In this document: piece by piece, positions 44,409-53,593 of the stretch
Layout: each line of letters begins with the position of its first letter
Numbering within the stretch: the first letter of the stretch is position 1
DNA from: Neorhizobium sp. SHOUNA12A
Lineage (GTDB): Bacteria > Pseudomonadota > Alphaproteobacteria > Rhizobiales > Rhizobiaceae
Assembly (NCBI RefSeq): GCF_023006505.1
Contig: NZ_JALBGV010000039.1
Span: forward strand, 1-54,375
Reading direction: 5' to 3'
Length of the DNA stretch: 54,375 bases
Program-made: the position numbers and the translations under genes
The notes under the pieces: generated by a model
What the model was told of the DNA's origin: nothing
Databases searched by the model: none
Seen by the model: the letters and a program-made list of their open reading frames with translations, nothing else

Positions 44409-45158
44409 TTAGGAGGCGCCAAGTGTCATTGACGGCTTGAATCTTACGACGAAACGGTGGCGATCACCAGGATAAATGAGGCGAACGAAGGTAATGAGCA
44501 CGCCGTCCTGCCAAGTCCTGCGGGCAATAGAAATGCAAGCGGTGCGCTCAACGACTTGCAGCCTTCTGGCCAAGATTGCGTCTGCCGAGACCGCGCGGAT
44601 CGAGTGCTCTCCGTCCGTGAAGGGAACGTTGTGAAGGAGCCAGCTGCCGGGCGGCTCGTCTTTGAACTGTAGCTTTTCCACCTGCGGGACCGCATCCAGG
44701 TTGATTTGGCGGGTTTCCATTGTGAAAGGCAGATTGTCGGCATAATGCATAACCTCAAGGGTCAGAAGGCGCGTTCCGACAAGAACCCCGACGTGGCGTG
44801 CGTCGATCGCGTCGGTGGCTGTACGAATGCTGCGATCGGTAATCTCAAACGTGTAGGTCCGATCAATCGCCATGACCTCTGCTCGGATATCCTGGATATG
44901 CATCAATGGCTCTTCGATACGCGGAGGCGCGACAAAGGAGCCAGACCGGCGCTTTCGAGTAATCATCCCCGAAGCGGCAAGACTTGACAGAGCCTTGTTC
45001 ACAGTCATTCGAGAACAATTGTAAATATCGACCAGCTCGCGCTCTGGAGGGATCCGATAGCCTGGGCCCCATTCACCAGTCGCCATCTTGCTTTCGATAT
45101 CGCGCTGGATCTCCAGGTATCGTGAAGAAGCCGGCTTTTCCGTTACAAAATCATCCAT
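44409..45158 (-). CDS. GntR-family regulator, HutC type
   Basis: A 249-aa protein with an N-terminal winged helix (RYLEIQRDIESKMATGEW, RIPPERELVDIYNCSRMTVN, about 15-85) and a C-terminal UTRA sensor domain with INLDAVPQ, WLLHNVPFTDGEHSI and ERTACISIARRTW. HutC represses histidine-use genes and is released by urocanate. With a histidine ammonia-lyase nearby and TGTATATACA-like sites through the island, it is the probable local repressor. Region 44203-44408 downstream has only a possible unrecognised remnant on the minus strand. Confidence 0.85.
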   Translation of the reverse strand: MDDFVTEKPASSRYLEIQRDIESKMATGEWGPGYRIPPERELVDIYNCSRMTVNKALSSLAASGMITRKRRSGSFVAPPRIEEPLMHIQDIRAEVMAIDRTYTFEITDRSIRTATDAIDARHVGVLVGTRLLTLEVMHYADNLPFTMETRQINLDAVPQVEKLQFKDEPPGSWLLHNVPFTDGEHSIRAVSADAILARRLQVVERTACISIARRTWQDGVLITFVRLIYPGDRHRFVVRFKPSMTLGAS

Positions 45159-45218
45159 GGGCAGACAACGCTACCTTACGAAAGTGGGAATCGCTCACCA
45201 TCATATTCTCTGACCGTT

Positions 45219-45230
45219 CTGTATATAATC
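45219..45230. promoter_or_regulatory. Partial HutC-type site upstream of the GntR gene
   Basis: TCTGTATATAAT matches 8 of the 10 core positions of TGTATATACA. It lies about 60 bp upstream of the regulator start and could give autoregulation. Confidence 0.35.
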
Positions 45231-45382
45231 TCTCATTGGTCTATAACATATGATGAATTGCTCGTACACCGAAGGCCGGTCCGGTCGCAGCTTCTAACGG
45301 GTCCAAAGAAGGGTTTTCTACCGAAATTTGACTCTATAGGGCACGAATGGTGCCGCCGTCCAAAGAACTGTGTCGTTGCGGA

Positions 45383-46912
45383 TTAGAGCAGCGGCAAGAG
45401 ACCCTTGGTCAACGGAGCGACCAAACGACCACTTGCAACGAGCTCGGTCGCCCGCTTGAGATCGTCCGCCATATAGCGGTCGTCTTCAAGCTTTGGTATC
45501 GACGTCCGTATGACCGTTCGAACCGCACCAAGCTCCGGGCTGGTGGTGAGGGGAGCACGCAGATCAATACCCTGGGCCGCGCTGATGGCTTCGATCCCAA
45601 CGATCGAGAACAGGTTATCTGTCATCTGAAGGAGACGGCGCGCGCCGTGGCATGCCATCGACACGTGGTCCTCCTGATTTGCCGACGTCGGTGTGGAGTC
45701 GACCGAAGCGGGATGCGACATTTGCTTGTTTTCCGACATCAACGCGGCCGAGGTGACTTCGGCGATCATGAAGCCGGAGTTTAGACCGGGCTTCGGCGTC
45801 AAAAACGCCGGCAGGCCGTAGCTCAAAACCGGATCCACCAACAGGGCGATGCGTCGCTGGGCGATTGCCCCGATTTCGCAGATTGCGATCGCGATCTGGT
45901 CTGCTGCGAATGCGACGGGTTCAGCATGGAAGTTGCCACCCGAGACAATCGTACCATCGGAGAGTACGAGGGGATTGTCCGTGGCCGCGTTGGCCTCGAT
46001 GATCAAGGTATTCGCCGCTTGTCGCAGAAGATCCAAGCAAGCCCCGACGACCTGTGGCTGGCACCGCATGCAGTACGGATCCTGAACGCGCTCATCGCCT
46101 TCTTGATGGCTTTCCCGAATTTGGGATCCATCCATGAGCAATCTCAGTGTTTTGGCCGCGTCGATTTGGCCTTGATGGCCCCGGAGACTATGGATCTCCG
46201 GGTGGAAAGGCGACGTCGATCCCATCGCCGCGTCGGTGGACAGTGCGCCGGAAACCAGGGAGGAAATCAGAGCACGATGAGCCCTGAACAGGCCCGCCAA
46301 TGCGAGTGCCGTCGAGGTCTGAGTGCCGTTGATCATGGCGAGGCCCTCCTTAGCCTTCAGCACAATCGGCGTCAGGCCGGCTCTTGCCAATGCAACCTTT
46401 GCCGACATCACCTCGCCATCGAACTTAGCCTGGCCCTCGCCGATCAAGGCCGCGGTCATATGGGCGAGAGGAGCAAGATCGCCAGAGGCGCCGACCGAGC
46501 CTTTTTCCGGTATGATCGGCAAGACGTTCTTTTCGAGCATCGCGGAAAGAACATTCATCACCAGCGGCCGCACGCCCGAGGCGCCCCTTCCCAGCGAGAT
46601 CAGCTTTAGCGTCATGATCAGGCGAACGACCCCGTCTGCGAGCGGAGTTCCGACACCACAGCAATGCGACAGGATCAGATTGCGCTGCAAGGTCTCCACG
46701 TCTTCCGCTGGGATGCGCACGCTCGCCAGTTTCCCGAAGCCGGTGTTGATGCCGTAATGGGCCTTCTCGCCCCCGGCGAGCTCGGCGACCCGGTTGGCAG
46801 AAACCTGCACCCTCTTCAGCGCGGCGGCATCAACAACGGGCACGAGCATGCCTTCATAGACGGCAGCCAGAGTTTCGAGTGAGACCCTTCCGGGGACGAG
46901 CGTGTTTTCCAT
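45383..46912 (-). CDS. hutH: Histidine ammonia-lyase
   Basis: A 509-aa product from ATG 46912 ([11 protein letters not shown]). It has the ASG triad (142-144, in [11 protein letters not shown]) that forms the MIO electrophile, the catalytic tyrosine in HYGINTGFG (residue 53) and the [11 protein letters not shown] substrate motif. It converts histidine to urocanate and ammonia. No other hut genes are nearby, so urocanate is presumably processed by chromosomal genes. In this island it would degrade histidine set free from cucumopine. A perfect operator palindrome lies 61 bp upstream. Confidence 0.93.
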   Translation of the reverse strand: MENTLVPGRVSLETLAAVYEGMLVPVVDAAALKRVQVSANRVAELAGGEKAHYGINTGFGKLASVRIPAEDVETLQRNLILSHCCGVGTPLADGVVRLIMTLKLISLGRGASGVRPLVMNVLSAMLEKNVLPIIPEKGSVGASGDLAPLAHMTAALIGEGQAKFDGEVMSAKVALARAGLTPIVLKAKEGLAMINGTQTSTALALAGLFRAHRALISSLVSGALSTDAAMGSTSPFHPEIHSLRGHQGQIDAAKTLRLLMDGSQIRESHQEGDERVQDPYCMRCQPQVVGACLDLLRQAANTLIIEANAATDNPLVLSDGTIVSGGNFHAEPVAFAADQIAIAICEIGAIAQRRIALLVDPVLSYGLPAFLTPKPGLNSGFMIAEVTSAALMSENKQMSHPASVDSTPTSANQEDHVSMACHGARRLLQMTDNLFSIVGIEAISAAQGIDLRAPLTTSPELGAVRTVIRTSIPKLEDDRYMADDLKRATELVASGRLVAPLTKGLLPLL

Positions 46913-46972
46913 GTTCCATACCTTTTGGAGAGGGGAAATTGGAGGCATACATAACCGTCCTATGGCCTCCAT

Positions 46973-46986
46973 TTTGTATATACAAA
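46973..46986. promoter_or_regulatory. HutC-type operator upstream of hutH
   Basis: TTTGTATATACAAA is a perfect 14-bp palindrome 61 bp upstream of the hutH start. It is the best site of the set and agrees with known HutC boxes built on TGTATATACA. Confidence 0.7.
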
Positions 46987-47032
46987 TATGAAATCTGTCC
47001 CGATGTAAAGCGCCGCGTCATAAAAATGCATA

Positions 47033-47057
47033 GGGCGGCTCCCGCTTGGAGCCGCCC
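47033..47057 (-). terminator. Terminator after the DUF3830-like pseudogene
   Basis: GGGCGGCTCC and GGAGCCGCCC form a perfect 10-bp stem with a 5-nt loop. On the minus strand it is followed by a run containing TTTTT. It lies 32 bp beyond the end of the minus-strand pseudogene at 47089. Confidence 0.65.
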
Positions 47058-47088
47058 CGATAGCTGATACGAAAAGGCGATTAATTGA

Positions 47089-47383
47089 TTATGCGGACTC
47101 AAGCCTTGCCGACCACCGGCAGCAGACGGTGATATTGCGGCAGAAATTTTCCAAATGTGGGCTGCGCCAGGGCTCCAGACCCTTGCTGTACTGAATGAAG
47201 AATTTGTTGTCGCTCGCCTGGGAATATCTACGATCCACGATGGCGCAATCGACGATCCGTCGGTGCAGCCGCACCGGTGATGTGCTGATCCTTGGAATCC
47301 ATCCATAGATGGAATGGCAGATCTTGCCAAACCTGCTCGCAGAGTTTGGGGTTATCTTCGTCTGAATATTCGGTCACGACCAT
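47089..47383 (-). pseudogene. Cucumopine-synthase/DUF3830-like gene, broken short paralogue
   Basis: The frame from 47383 reads EDNPKLCEQVWQDLPF, matching KENPELCFDFIQALPF of the intact gene at 47795. After a frameshift, RRYSQASDNKFFIQYSKG and SPHLENF match IRYSQGTGNKVIVQYGEV and TPVLGEI. The N-terminal helical half is absent, so it represents the short cyclophilin-like form. It is divergent from the intact homologue, has its own terminator and lies behind operator-like sites. It probably once encoded a second enzyme of the same pathway. Confidence 0.6.
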
Positions 47384-47473
47384 ACTCACGAGCTCTGGTC
47401 ACGCAATATCGATCGATCTTCCCATTGCTAACATCGTCCTGGCAAAATCGAGTAAGTTATCACCATTGCTCGA

Positions 47474-47487
47474 ATAGATATATACCA
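47474..47487. promoter_or_regulatory. HutC-type site upstream of the DUF3830-like pseudogene
   Basis: atagATATATACCA matches the operator core with the half GTATAT on the other strand. It lies about 90 bp upstream of the minus-strand pseudogene. Confidence 0.4.
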
Positions 47488-47710
47488 TACCCGTCCTTAG
47501 ACCGCGGCATGCAAATTACGTTAAGACCGCCATCCGCAGCAGAAAAAATCCCGCACAAGCAAAAATATTTATTTCACGGTGATAAAACTCGCTCGAAGTG
47601 GAATTTTGTTTCTATCCCTCGGGCAGATTATACCGAAATTTTTTCCAAGAACGCTCCATTCCCGTTCTGCGCGGGGACTTATGGGCGAGTATTTGCGCGC
47701 ATGGCCGTTA

Positions 47711-47724
47711 ATGGTATATACAAA
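47711..47724. promoter_or_regulatory. HutC-type site upstream of the bacterial cucumopine-synthase homologue
   Basis: ATGGTATATACAAA carries the GTATATAC core and a TACAAA arm as in the hutH site. It lies 70 bp upstream of the gene at 47795. Confidence 0.5.
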
Positions 47725-47794
47725 ACAGCGTCTTTGGCTATGCTAATTGAGGTGAGTTCAGAGCCACACAAGATCAACAATAGGAATCCGAGAA

Positions 47795-48742
47795 ATGTCG
47801 TTTAATAAATTGAGTGACGTCGTTAAGGCGGTGGGGGCAGCAACGCATGCTTATGAAAGCACCGAGCCAAAGGAGCTTCAGGATATCCGCACCGGGACTT
47901 TCGCGGTCGGCACAAACAACCAGTACTTCACGAACCTGGATTTCGTGAACGGCATGCTTCGCGACCAGTCGATGTACACGTGGTACCCGCTTCTGCTGAC
48001 GTTCCAGGACGAGAGGTTCACCCTTGAGCAGTGCTGTGCACTCGTGCATCGCTTTGATTACGCGTACAGCAACTATCTGCGTTACAGCGGCCTGCAGGAA
48101 ATGGGCGCATTCGCCGAAGCGATCACAAAGTATCTCCCAACTGCAACCAGCCGCGAGGAAGCGGTTGAAGCCGTAAAGGCGTTTCTGGGTTACCTCAACC
48201 GCCTGGCGGCATGGTCCTTCCACTACTTCCCGTGGAGCATCGGCAAGCATCTCACCTATGAGACTCCCAAAGGTTCGATTGCGGCGCTGGCCGACCCGTC
48301 GCGCCGAGTGAAGATTGCCAATGGCCAGAAGGTACGCCTCACGTGGGAACCGCTGGGCATTCGCGTCATTGCCTATCTGGCGACCAAGGAAAACCCGGAA
48401 CTTTGCTTCGATTTTATCCAGGCTCTGCCGTTTAAAGTCGTTCAGGACCACGCCGTTGTCAGCGGTGAATCCATATATGCCTGGGCTCCTGTCGTCAGCA
48501 CGGCAAAGGTGAATGTCAAGGAACGTCAGTGCGACGCTCCGGTCGGACGGATCCGCTATTCTCAGGGTACCGGCAACAAGGTTATCGTCCAGTATGGCGA
48601 AGTGACCGAAGACATCGCAACACCGGTTCTCGGCGAGATCCTGCCGGAATACGCCGAAGACCTCTACAAGGTTGGTCGCGCCGTTCTGGAAAGCAACTTT
48701 GGCAACAAAGAGCCGATTTTCCTGACGGTAGAACTTGCGTAG
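47795..48742 (+). CDS. Bacterial homologue of cucumopine synthase, probable cucumopine-degrading enzyme
   Basis: A 315-aa product that aligns along its length with the T-DNA D synthase: TNNQYFTNLDFVNG region, HYFPWSIGKHL against HQAFPWNVGT, ENPELCFDFI against ENPELAQEWI, SGESIYAWAPV, KERQCDAPVGRIRYSQGTGN and TPVLGEILPE. It has a bacterial context: outside any T-DNA, operator upstream, terminator after it, importer downstream. Mas/MocC and Ags/AgcA set the precedent that catabolic enzymes resemble the synthases, so this likely runs the reverse reaction, releasing histidine. The exact reaction is inferred. Confidence 0.75.
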   Translation: MSFNKLSDVVKAVGAATHAYESTEPKELQDIRTGTFAVGTNNQYFTNLDFVNGMLRDQSMYTWYPLLLTFQDERFTLEQCCALVHRFDYAYSNYLRYSGLQEMGAFAEAITKYLPTATSREEAVEAVKAFLGYLNRLAAWSFHYFPWSIGKHLTYETPKGSIAALADPSRRVKIANGQKVRLTWEPLGIRVIAYLATKENPELCFDFIQALPFKVVQDHAVVSGESIYAWAPVVSTAKVNVKERQCDAPVGRIRYSQGTGNKVIVQYGEVTEDIATPVLGEILPEYAEDLYKVGRAVLESNFGNKEPIFLTVELA

Positions 48743-48757
48743 CGAGCAGTGAACGTG

Positions 48758-48780
48758 GCGGCCCCAAAGTGAGGGGCCGC
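48758..48780 (+). terminator. Terminator after the cucumopine-degrading gene
   Basis: GCGGCCCC and GGGGCCGC form a perfect 8-bp GC stem with a 7-nt loop, 16 bp after the stop codon. The T-run after it is weak (ttctgatt). Confidence 0.6.
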
Positions 48781-48831
48781 TTCTGATTAAGCGACGAAAA
48801 ATTATCTTGATTGGCTATGCCTATCTGTTAA

Positions 48832-48845
48832 TATGTATAGACAAA
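48832..48845. promoter_or_regulatory. HutC-type operator upstream of the importer operon
   Basis: atTGTATAGACAAA-like sequence (TGTATAGACA, 48834-48843) differs from TGTATATACA by one base. It lies ahead of the small ORF and the ABC importer. Confidence 0.5.
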
Positions 48846-48880
48846 TCTGCAGAAACATGCGGGAAGAGGAGAACGGCGCA

Positions 48881-49066
48881 ATGGCATTCTGGTTTGAATT
48901 CGAGAAAATCAGTGACCTCCCAAACAGGGCATGGCTTGGCGAACTGGTTGGCGGCTATCCGTCGCAATCCGACCGTTTATCCAACTTGACATTGCGTTTC
49001 TCGAGAAATGGGTTTGAGTGGCTCTTAAGCCTAAAACCCCAAGCGGTGTTTGCTCGGTCGCGCTGA
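48881..49066 (+). CDS. Small unrecognised ORF before the importer
   Basis: A 61-aa ORF (MAFWFEFEKISDLPNRAW) with a purine-rich site (gaagaggagaa) about 10 bp upstream. I recognise nothing in it. It may be a leader peptide, a truncated gene or chance. The rest of 48846-49260 shows no other gene. Confidence 0.3.
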   Translation: MAFWFEFEKISDLPNRAWLGELVGGYPSQSDRLSNLTLRFSRNGFEWLLSLKPQAVFARSR

Positions 49067-49260
49067 ACCTTAGTTCGACGCGGTCGATCCCAGCACAAAG
49101 AGACGACGTTCCAACACGAGTTGATGGGCCTTGACGGCAATAGAGGCCCAGTCGCGAAACCTGAAGTCAACCGAAATTCTGCGGTAGGACAAGGTGTCTG
49201 ACGCGGAAAGTTTGTCCGGTCCTCATGCGAGCCAAACTTTAACCAAAGGGGAATAAATCC

Positions 49261-50283
49261 ATGAAATGGCATTTAGGGAAAGCCATCGTTGGTGGCGTAA
49301 TGATGGTGGCAGCCTGTGCGCTAAGCTCAGGGGCTCTGGCGCAACAAAAGGAACTAATCCTCAGTGGCTTCGGCGGCGCCTATGACGAGGCCATGGTCGC
49401 GAGCGTCAAGTCGTTCGAGCAGGAAAACGGTGTCAAGGTGACCATCGTCGCCGGCTCGGGCGCGAATAACATCGCTCGTGTCCGAAACAAAGAAGTCGAC
49501 GTTATCGTTTCTGATCCGGTGTTTGCGCTTCGTATGGAGGCCGAAAAGGCGTTCGCGCCGCTCGATCCGAACCTGGTTCCGAACCTGAAAAACATCTACC
49601 CGAACGCGATTTACTCCGACGCAGTCGTGGCCGCGAATTTCGGCGCATATGTGATTGCCTACAATCCCGCCGAGGTGAAGCCGCCGCAATCGTGGCACGA
49701 TCTTGCGAAGCCGGAATACAAGGGCCGCATTGCTCTACGTGGGTTCCGGCCTGAAAACATCGATCTCATCACCCTCTTCGCGAAAGAGGCTGGCGGCGAT
49801 GAGCGCCATCCTGATGCCGGGTTTGCCGAAATGGCCAAAATCGCCAAGAACATCGACGTCTGGGTTGATTCCCACGCCAACCATCTCGAACTCTATCGCA
49901 ACGACCAGATCTCCATGAGCATGTGGACCGACGGTCGTATTGGCTGGGCACGTGACACTGAAGGCGTGAAAATCCAGGGCATAATTCCGAAGGAAGGCTT
50001 TTTCCCGCTCGCGTCGACGCTCAGCGTGGTGGCTGGCCGGCCGAACACCGAACTTGCAGAGAAGTTGGTCAACCACTTGCTGAGCCCTGCATCCGGGCTC
50101 AATATGGCCACTCGCCTTGGTTATTTCCCGACGAACCGCGAAGCCAAGCTGCCGCCGGAAGTGCAGGCGAAGATCATGATCACGCCGGACAACGTCAAGG
50201 ATCTGAAAAGTTCCGACTGGAAGTATATCGTTTCAGTGTACGATCAATGGCAGCAGCGCTGGGAACGGGAAATTCAGCGATAA
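49261..50283 (+). CDS. ABC importer substrate-binding protein (PotD-like)
   Basis: A 340-aa protein with a signal peptide (cut near GALAQQ, residue 28) and a type II binding fold (ELILSGFGGAYDEAM, WVDSHANHLELYRN). This family (PotD/Fe3+/opine type) binds polyamines, phosphonates or opines in the periplasm. As the first gene of the importer in the cucumopine island it probably binds cucumopine. Its TAA overlaps the next ATG. Confidence 0.88.
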   Translation: MKWHLGKAIVGGVMMVAACALSSGALAQQKELILSGFGGAYDEAMVASVKSFEQENGVKVTIVAGSGANNIARVRNKEVDVIVSDPVFALRMEAEKAFAPLDPNLVPNLKNIYPNAIYSDAVVAANFGAYVIAYNPAEVKPPQSWHDLAKPEYKGRIALRGFRPENIDLITLFAKEAGGDERHPDAGFAEMAKIAKNIDVWVDSHANHLELYRNDQISMSMWTDGRIGWARDTEGVKIQGIIPKEGFFPLASTLSVVAGRPNTELAEKLVNHLLSPASGLNMATRLGYFPTNREAKLPPEVQAKIMITPDNVKDLKSSDWKYIVSVYDQWQQRWEREIQR

Positions 50284-51365
50284 TGACCCAAGGCTTCGAC
50301 ATTGAGCTGTCGCATTGCCGCAAGACTTATGGCGACATCGACGTTCTGGATGACGTCTCTCTTCAGGTCAAGAACGGTGAGTTCATCACCGTTCTTGGGC
50401 CCAGCGGGTGCGGCAAGACAACAACGCTGCGAGTGATTGGGGGGTTCATCATCCCCGACAACGGTCGTGTTTCGATCAGAGGCAGAGAGGTTACCAATCT
50501 GCCTCCTTACAAACGCAACATCGGCGTGGTCTTCCAAAACTACGCCCTGTGGCCCCACATGACTGTCTCAGAGATCCTCTCGTTCGGTCTTCGCATACGC
50601 AAGTTGCCCCGGGAAGAAATCGCCCGTCGCGTAGACGAGGCGCTAAGCATGGTGCAACTCACCGGGTTGAAGGATCGGTATCCGCGGGAACTGAGTGGCG
50701 GGCAGCAGCAGCGTGTCGCCATGGCGCGAGCGCTTGCGATCGACCCGGAGGTGATCATTCTCGATGAACCGCTGTCCAATTTGGATCGGCGGTTGCGGGA
50801 AGAGCTCCGCATTGAGCTAAAGCGGCTCCAGCGGTCTCTGGGCGTAACGATGTTGTTCGTCACCCATGACCAGGAGGAGGCGCTGTCCATGTCCGACCAG
50901 GTGGTGGTGATGCAATCCGGAAGGATTCAGCAGATCGCCGACCCGCGGACAGTCTATGAGCGTCCGGCCAACCGTTTCGTTGCTGGCTTCCTCGGTAGCG
51001 CGAATTTCCTGGCCGGGGAATTGGTGCAGAATTCTCGGGAGAGCAGGGCTGAGATCAAGCTTGGCAATGGCGCTGTTGTTACCGCGCATGCGCCATCGGT
51101 CAAGCAGGTGGGGGAGAAGGTCACAGTCATCGTCCGACCCGAGTGGCTTGTGCTTGAACGGCAGGGCAGTGGGCTGCCCACCAATCAGCTCGAAGGCACT
51201 GTTGGTGATGTGATCTATGAGGGATCGGCGATCCGGTACGGGATCAAACTCACTCACGAGCCCGAGTCGCCGATCTTCCTGCAGGAACGCTCTAACGCCG
51301 ATGTTTTGAAACCCGGGGATAAGGTCAGAATTAATGTCACTAACGCCGTCATTGCCACAGAGTGA
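50283..51365 (+). CDS. ABC importer ATPase (PotA-like)
   Basis: A 360-aa ATPase: Walker A LGPSGCGKTT, Q-loop VFQNYALWPHM, signature LSGGQQQRVAMARAL, Walker B VIILDEPLSNLD, His in FVTHDQEEA and a C-terminal TOBE domain. I start at 50283, where the ATG overlaps the previous stop (TAATG); an upstream in-frame ATG lies inside the binding-protein gene. It energises uptake with the two permeases that follow. Confidence 0.92.
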   Translation: MTQGFDIELSHCRKTYGDIDVLDDVSLQVKNGEFITVLGPSGCGKTTTLRVIGGFIIPDNGRVSIRGREVTNLPPYKRNIGVVFQNYALWPHMTVSEILSFGLRIRKLPREEIARRVDEALSMVQLTGLKDRYPRELSGGQQQRVAMARALAIDPEVIILDEPLSNLDRRLREELRIELKRLQRSLGVTMLFVTHDQEEALSMSDQVVVMQSGRIQQIADPRTVYERPANRFVAGFLGSANFLAGELVQNSRESRAEIKLGNGAVVTAHAPSVKQVGEKVTVIVRPEWLVLERQGSGLPTNQLEGTVGDVIYEGSAIRYGIKLTHEPESPIFLQERSNADVLKPGDKVRINVTNAVIATE

Positions 51366-52245
51366 CGAACACGGGAGGCTCCGGGAGCGCATGGTTGCCT
51401 GGGCGACCCGCGCACCGTTGTTCTTGCCGTTCGCGTTCGTCATACTTTTCTTTTTCGTCCCCGTGTGTTGGCTTGTTGCGACGAGCATGTCATCACACGA
51501 GGTTGGCAGTGCGCCTGTCTTTACCGGCACACTGGCGCACTACGCGAGGTTCTGGACCGATCCCTTCTATTTGGAGACAGCGCTCTGGACGACCGTGAAG
51601 CTCTCGGTTTTGTCTACGGTACTGGCTTTGATTATCGGGTACGTGCTCGCCTATTATATCGCCGAGCTGCCTCCGCACCGCAGAGGCTTTCTCACTAGCA
51701 TGGTGGTCGTGTCTCTCTCCGTGAACATTGTCATCCGCATCTTTGGATTGAATGTTCTTCTAATGAGTGGCGGGCTTGTCGATAGCGCCCTGACCTTCAT
51801 CGGCATGCCGAAGGTTCGCATCATGTATACCGAGATTGGCGTTTTGATCGGCTTGGTTCAGATTGCCATCCCTTATGTTGTTTTGCCACTCATCGGCGTA
51901 ATCGCCGCGATCGACCCCGCCCTCAAAGAGGCGGCGGCAAGTGTCGGCGCAAACAAGTACAAAACGTTCTGGGCGGTGACCTTCCCGCTGTCGCTACCGG
52001 GAGTGGTCGCGGGGACCCTGATTGCCTTCACTTTGAACGCCGCAGCATTTGCCATTCCATCTCTCATGGGCGGCGGCCGAGTGAGAATGATGGGTATGAT
52101 GGCATACGAACAGGCCACCGTGCAGGGTAATTTTCCCTTCGCGGCGGCGATCGGGATTAGCCTGACCATTCTGAGCATCCTGATTACTGCAATCTACCTG
52201 TTCGCCATCAATCGAACCTTCCGCACGGCGAGGAAAGCAACATGA
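51334..52245 (+). CDS. ABC importer permease 1
   Basis: A 303-aa protein with six predicted membrane helices and the inner-membrane signature near EAAASVGANKYKTFWAVTFPLSLPG (EAA loop, about residues 185-210). The start at 51334 overlaps the ATPase gene by 32 bp; ATG 51391 is an alternative closer to the first helix. PotB-type permease. Confidence 0.88.
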   Translation: MSLTPSLPQSDEHGRLRERMVAWATRAPLFLPFAFVILFFFVPVCWLVATSMSSHEVGSAPVFTGTLAHYARFWTDPFYLETALWTTVKLSVLSTVLALIIGYVLAYYIAELPPHRRGFLTSMVVVSLSVNIVIRIFGLNVLLMSGGLVDSALTFIGMPKVRIMYTEIGVLIGLVQIAIPYVVLPLIGVIAAIDPALKEAAASVGANKYKTFWAVTFPLSLPGVVAGTLIAFTLNAAAFAIPSLMGGGRVRMMGMMAYEQATVQGNFPFAAAIGISLTILSILITAIYLFAINRTFRTARKAT

Positions 52246-53084
52246 GTGCCACGACAATCTCGACGGACAAAGTGGTTTCGAGCAGGAAAATGCGGTTGCC
52301 ACTCCCTACAGCATTAGGCATTGCCGCTTTCTGTGCGTTCGTCATCGTCGTGGCACCACTTTTTGTGGTCGTCGGCGCGGCTTTGAACGCGGAAGCCATG
52401 TTCTTCCCACCCAAGCAGTTGACTTTACATTGGATGGTTGCGGCTCTTACGGACGGAAGCTTCGTGAATGGCGCTCTGATCAGCTTTACCGTCGCAGCGG
52501 TAGCGGCCACAGTCTCGACGATTTTTGCGCTTCCGGTCGCGTTGCAACTGCGGAAAGCTCCCCCAACGGTGGCCAAGATCCTGACCTTGTCGTTCATGGG
52601 GCCGTTGCTCGTCCCATCAGTGATCTTTGCGCTGTCGCTGTATTCGGTGGTGATCTACGCATTCGGGGTGACCAACCTTTTTGTCCTCGTGATCGGTCAC
52701 GTGATGATCACCATGCCATACCCGGTACGAACTATTACAGCGGTAACTGAGAACCTCGACCCGGCGCTGGAGGATGCTGCCAGCAGTGTCGGAGCAAACC
52801 CGTGGCGCACGTTCGTGTCGGTGACGTTGCCCTTGATCAAACCTGGGGTCATCGCTGGGTTTTTGTTCGCTTTCATAACATCGTGGAATGACTTCTCCAT
52901 CTCAGTCTTCCTTACGCCGCGCGAACTACAGCCGTTGCCGATCAAAATCTATGAGTATCTTCTGTACCAGTATAGGCCGCTGATCGCCGCGGTTTCCACA
53001 TGGTCCGTGATTGGCTCTGCGATCGTCGTTCTTATCATCGACCGCCTGGTCGGTCTGAACGTCTTTACCGGTCGCCGCAGCTAG
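52242..53084 (+). CDS. ABC importer permease 2
   Basis: A 280-aa PotC-type permease with six helices and the EAA loop EDAASSVGANPWRTFVSVTLP. Its ATG overlaps the previous stop by 4 bp (ATGA), so the four importer genes are translationally linked. Last gene of the operon. Confidence 0.88.
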   Translation: MSATTISTDKVVSSRKMRLPLPTALGIAAFCAFVIVVAPLFVVVGAALNAEAMFFPPKQLTLHWMVAALTDGSFVNGALISFTVAAVAATVSTIFALPVALQLRKAPPTVAKILTLSFMGPLLVPSVIFALSLYSVVIYAFGVTNLFVLVIGHVMITMPYPVRTITAVTENLDPALEDAASSVGANPWRTFVSVTLPLIKPGVIAGFLFAFITSWNDFSISVFLTPRELQPLPIKIYEYLLYQYRPLIAAVSTWSVIGSAIVVLIIDRLVGLNVFTGRRS

Positions 53085-53097
53085 ATCGGAAGAGTGA

Positions 53098-53310
53098 TCA
53101 TATCCGCGATCCGAAAACCGGTAGTGCGTTTGATCTCCTGCGGCCCTCAAGCAAGAATCCCATCCGCTGACACCGCGCGAATCAATGCTCACCATCGGTG
53201 AAAGGTAGTTTTGCAGCAGCCAACTTCTCAGCCGTCTATCTCTGAACTGTGCCTGTGGAACAGCATCGAGACGGAGATGCATCTGGCGGCCAGCCCCGTC
53301 ACCCTCGGCG
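53098..53310 (-). pseudogene. HutC-type GntR regulator, C-terminal remnant
   Basis: In three minus-strand frames the pieces HLRLDAVPQ, SWLLQN, LPFTDGEH and SADGILA match INLDAVPQ, SWLLHN, VPFTDGEH and SADAILA of the intact regulator at 44409 in the same order. Several frameshifts and a stop break it. It is a decayed second copy of the regulator downstream of the importer. Confidence 0.6.
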
Positions 53311-53593
53311 AGGCAAGCGTCGGCCCAACCTCTTCGACTGCGACTTCAATTCGGCCGAGTATTCCGAATCCTGAAGAACCGCCACCGTGTCTTTACAGGG
53401 TGAAACTTATTACCCATGGCTTGGGTAGCGCGGTCCGCGCCGGCTCGGACGGAGGGTTACTAATGTGGTATTTCTGGCGGTCCCGCCGGCTATCGATGCC
53501 TTTTGCCAACATTTGCGCCGCGAGCCTACAATCAAAGCTGACATCTCCTTGGTGATGGCTTCAGGCGTAGCTCTCTTTGCGAAGAGGGCAACC

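Noticed and set aside
44224..44412. Minus-strand stretch reading LEHCLAAFSRARIDFMAEA as a gene remnant
   Set aside because: Composition is protein-like, but I recognise no family and the flanks are broken, so it was not listed as a feature.
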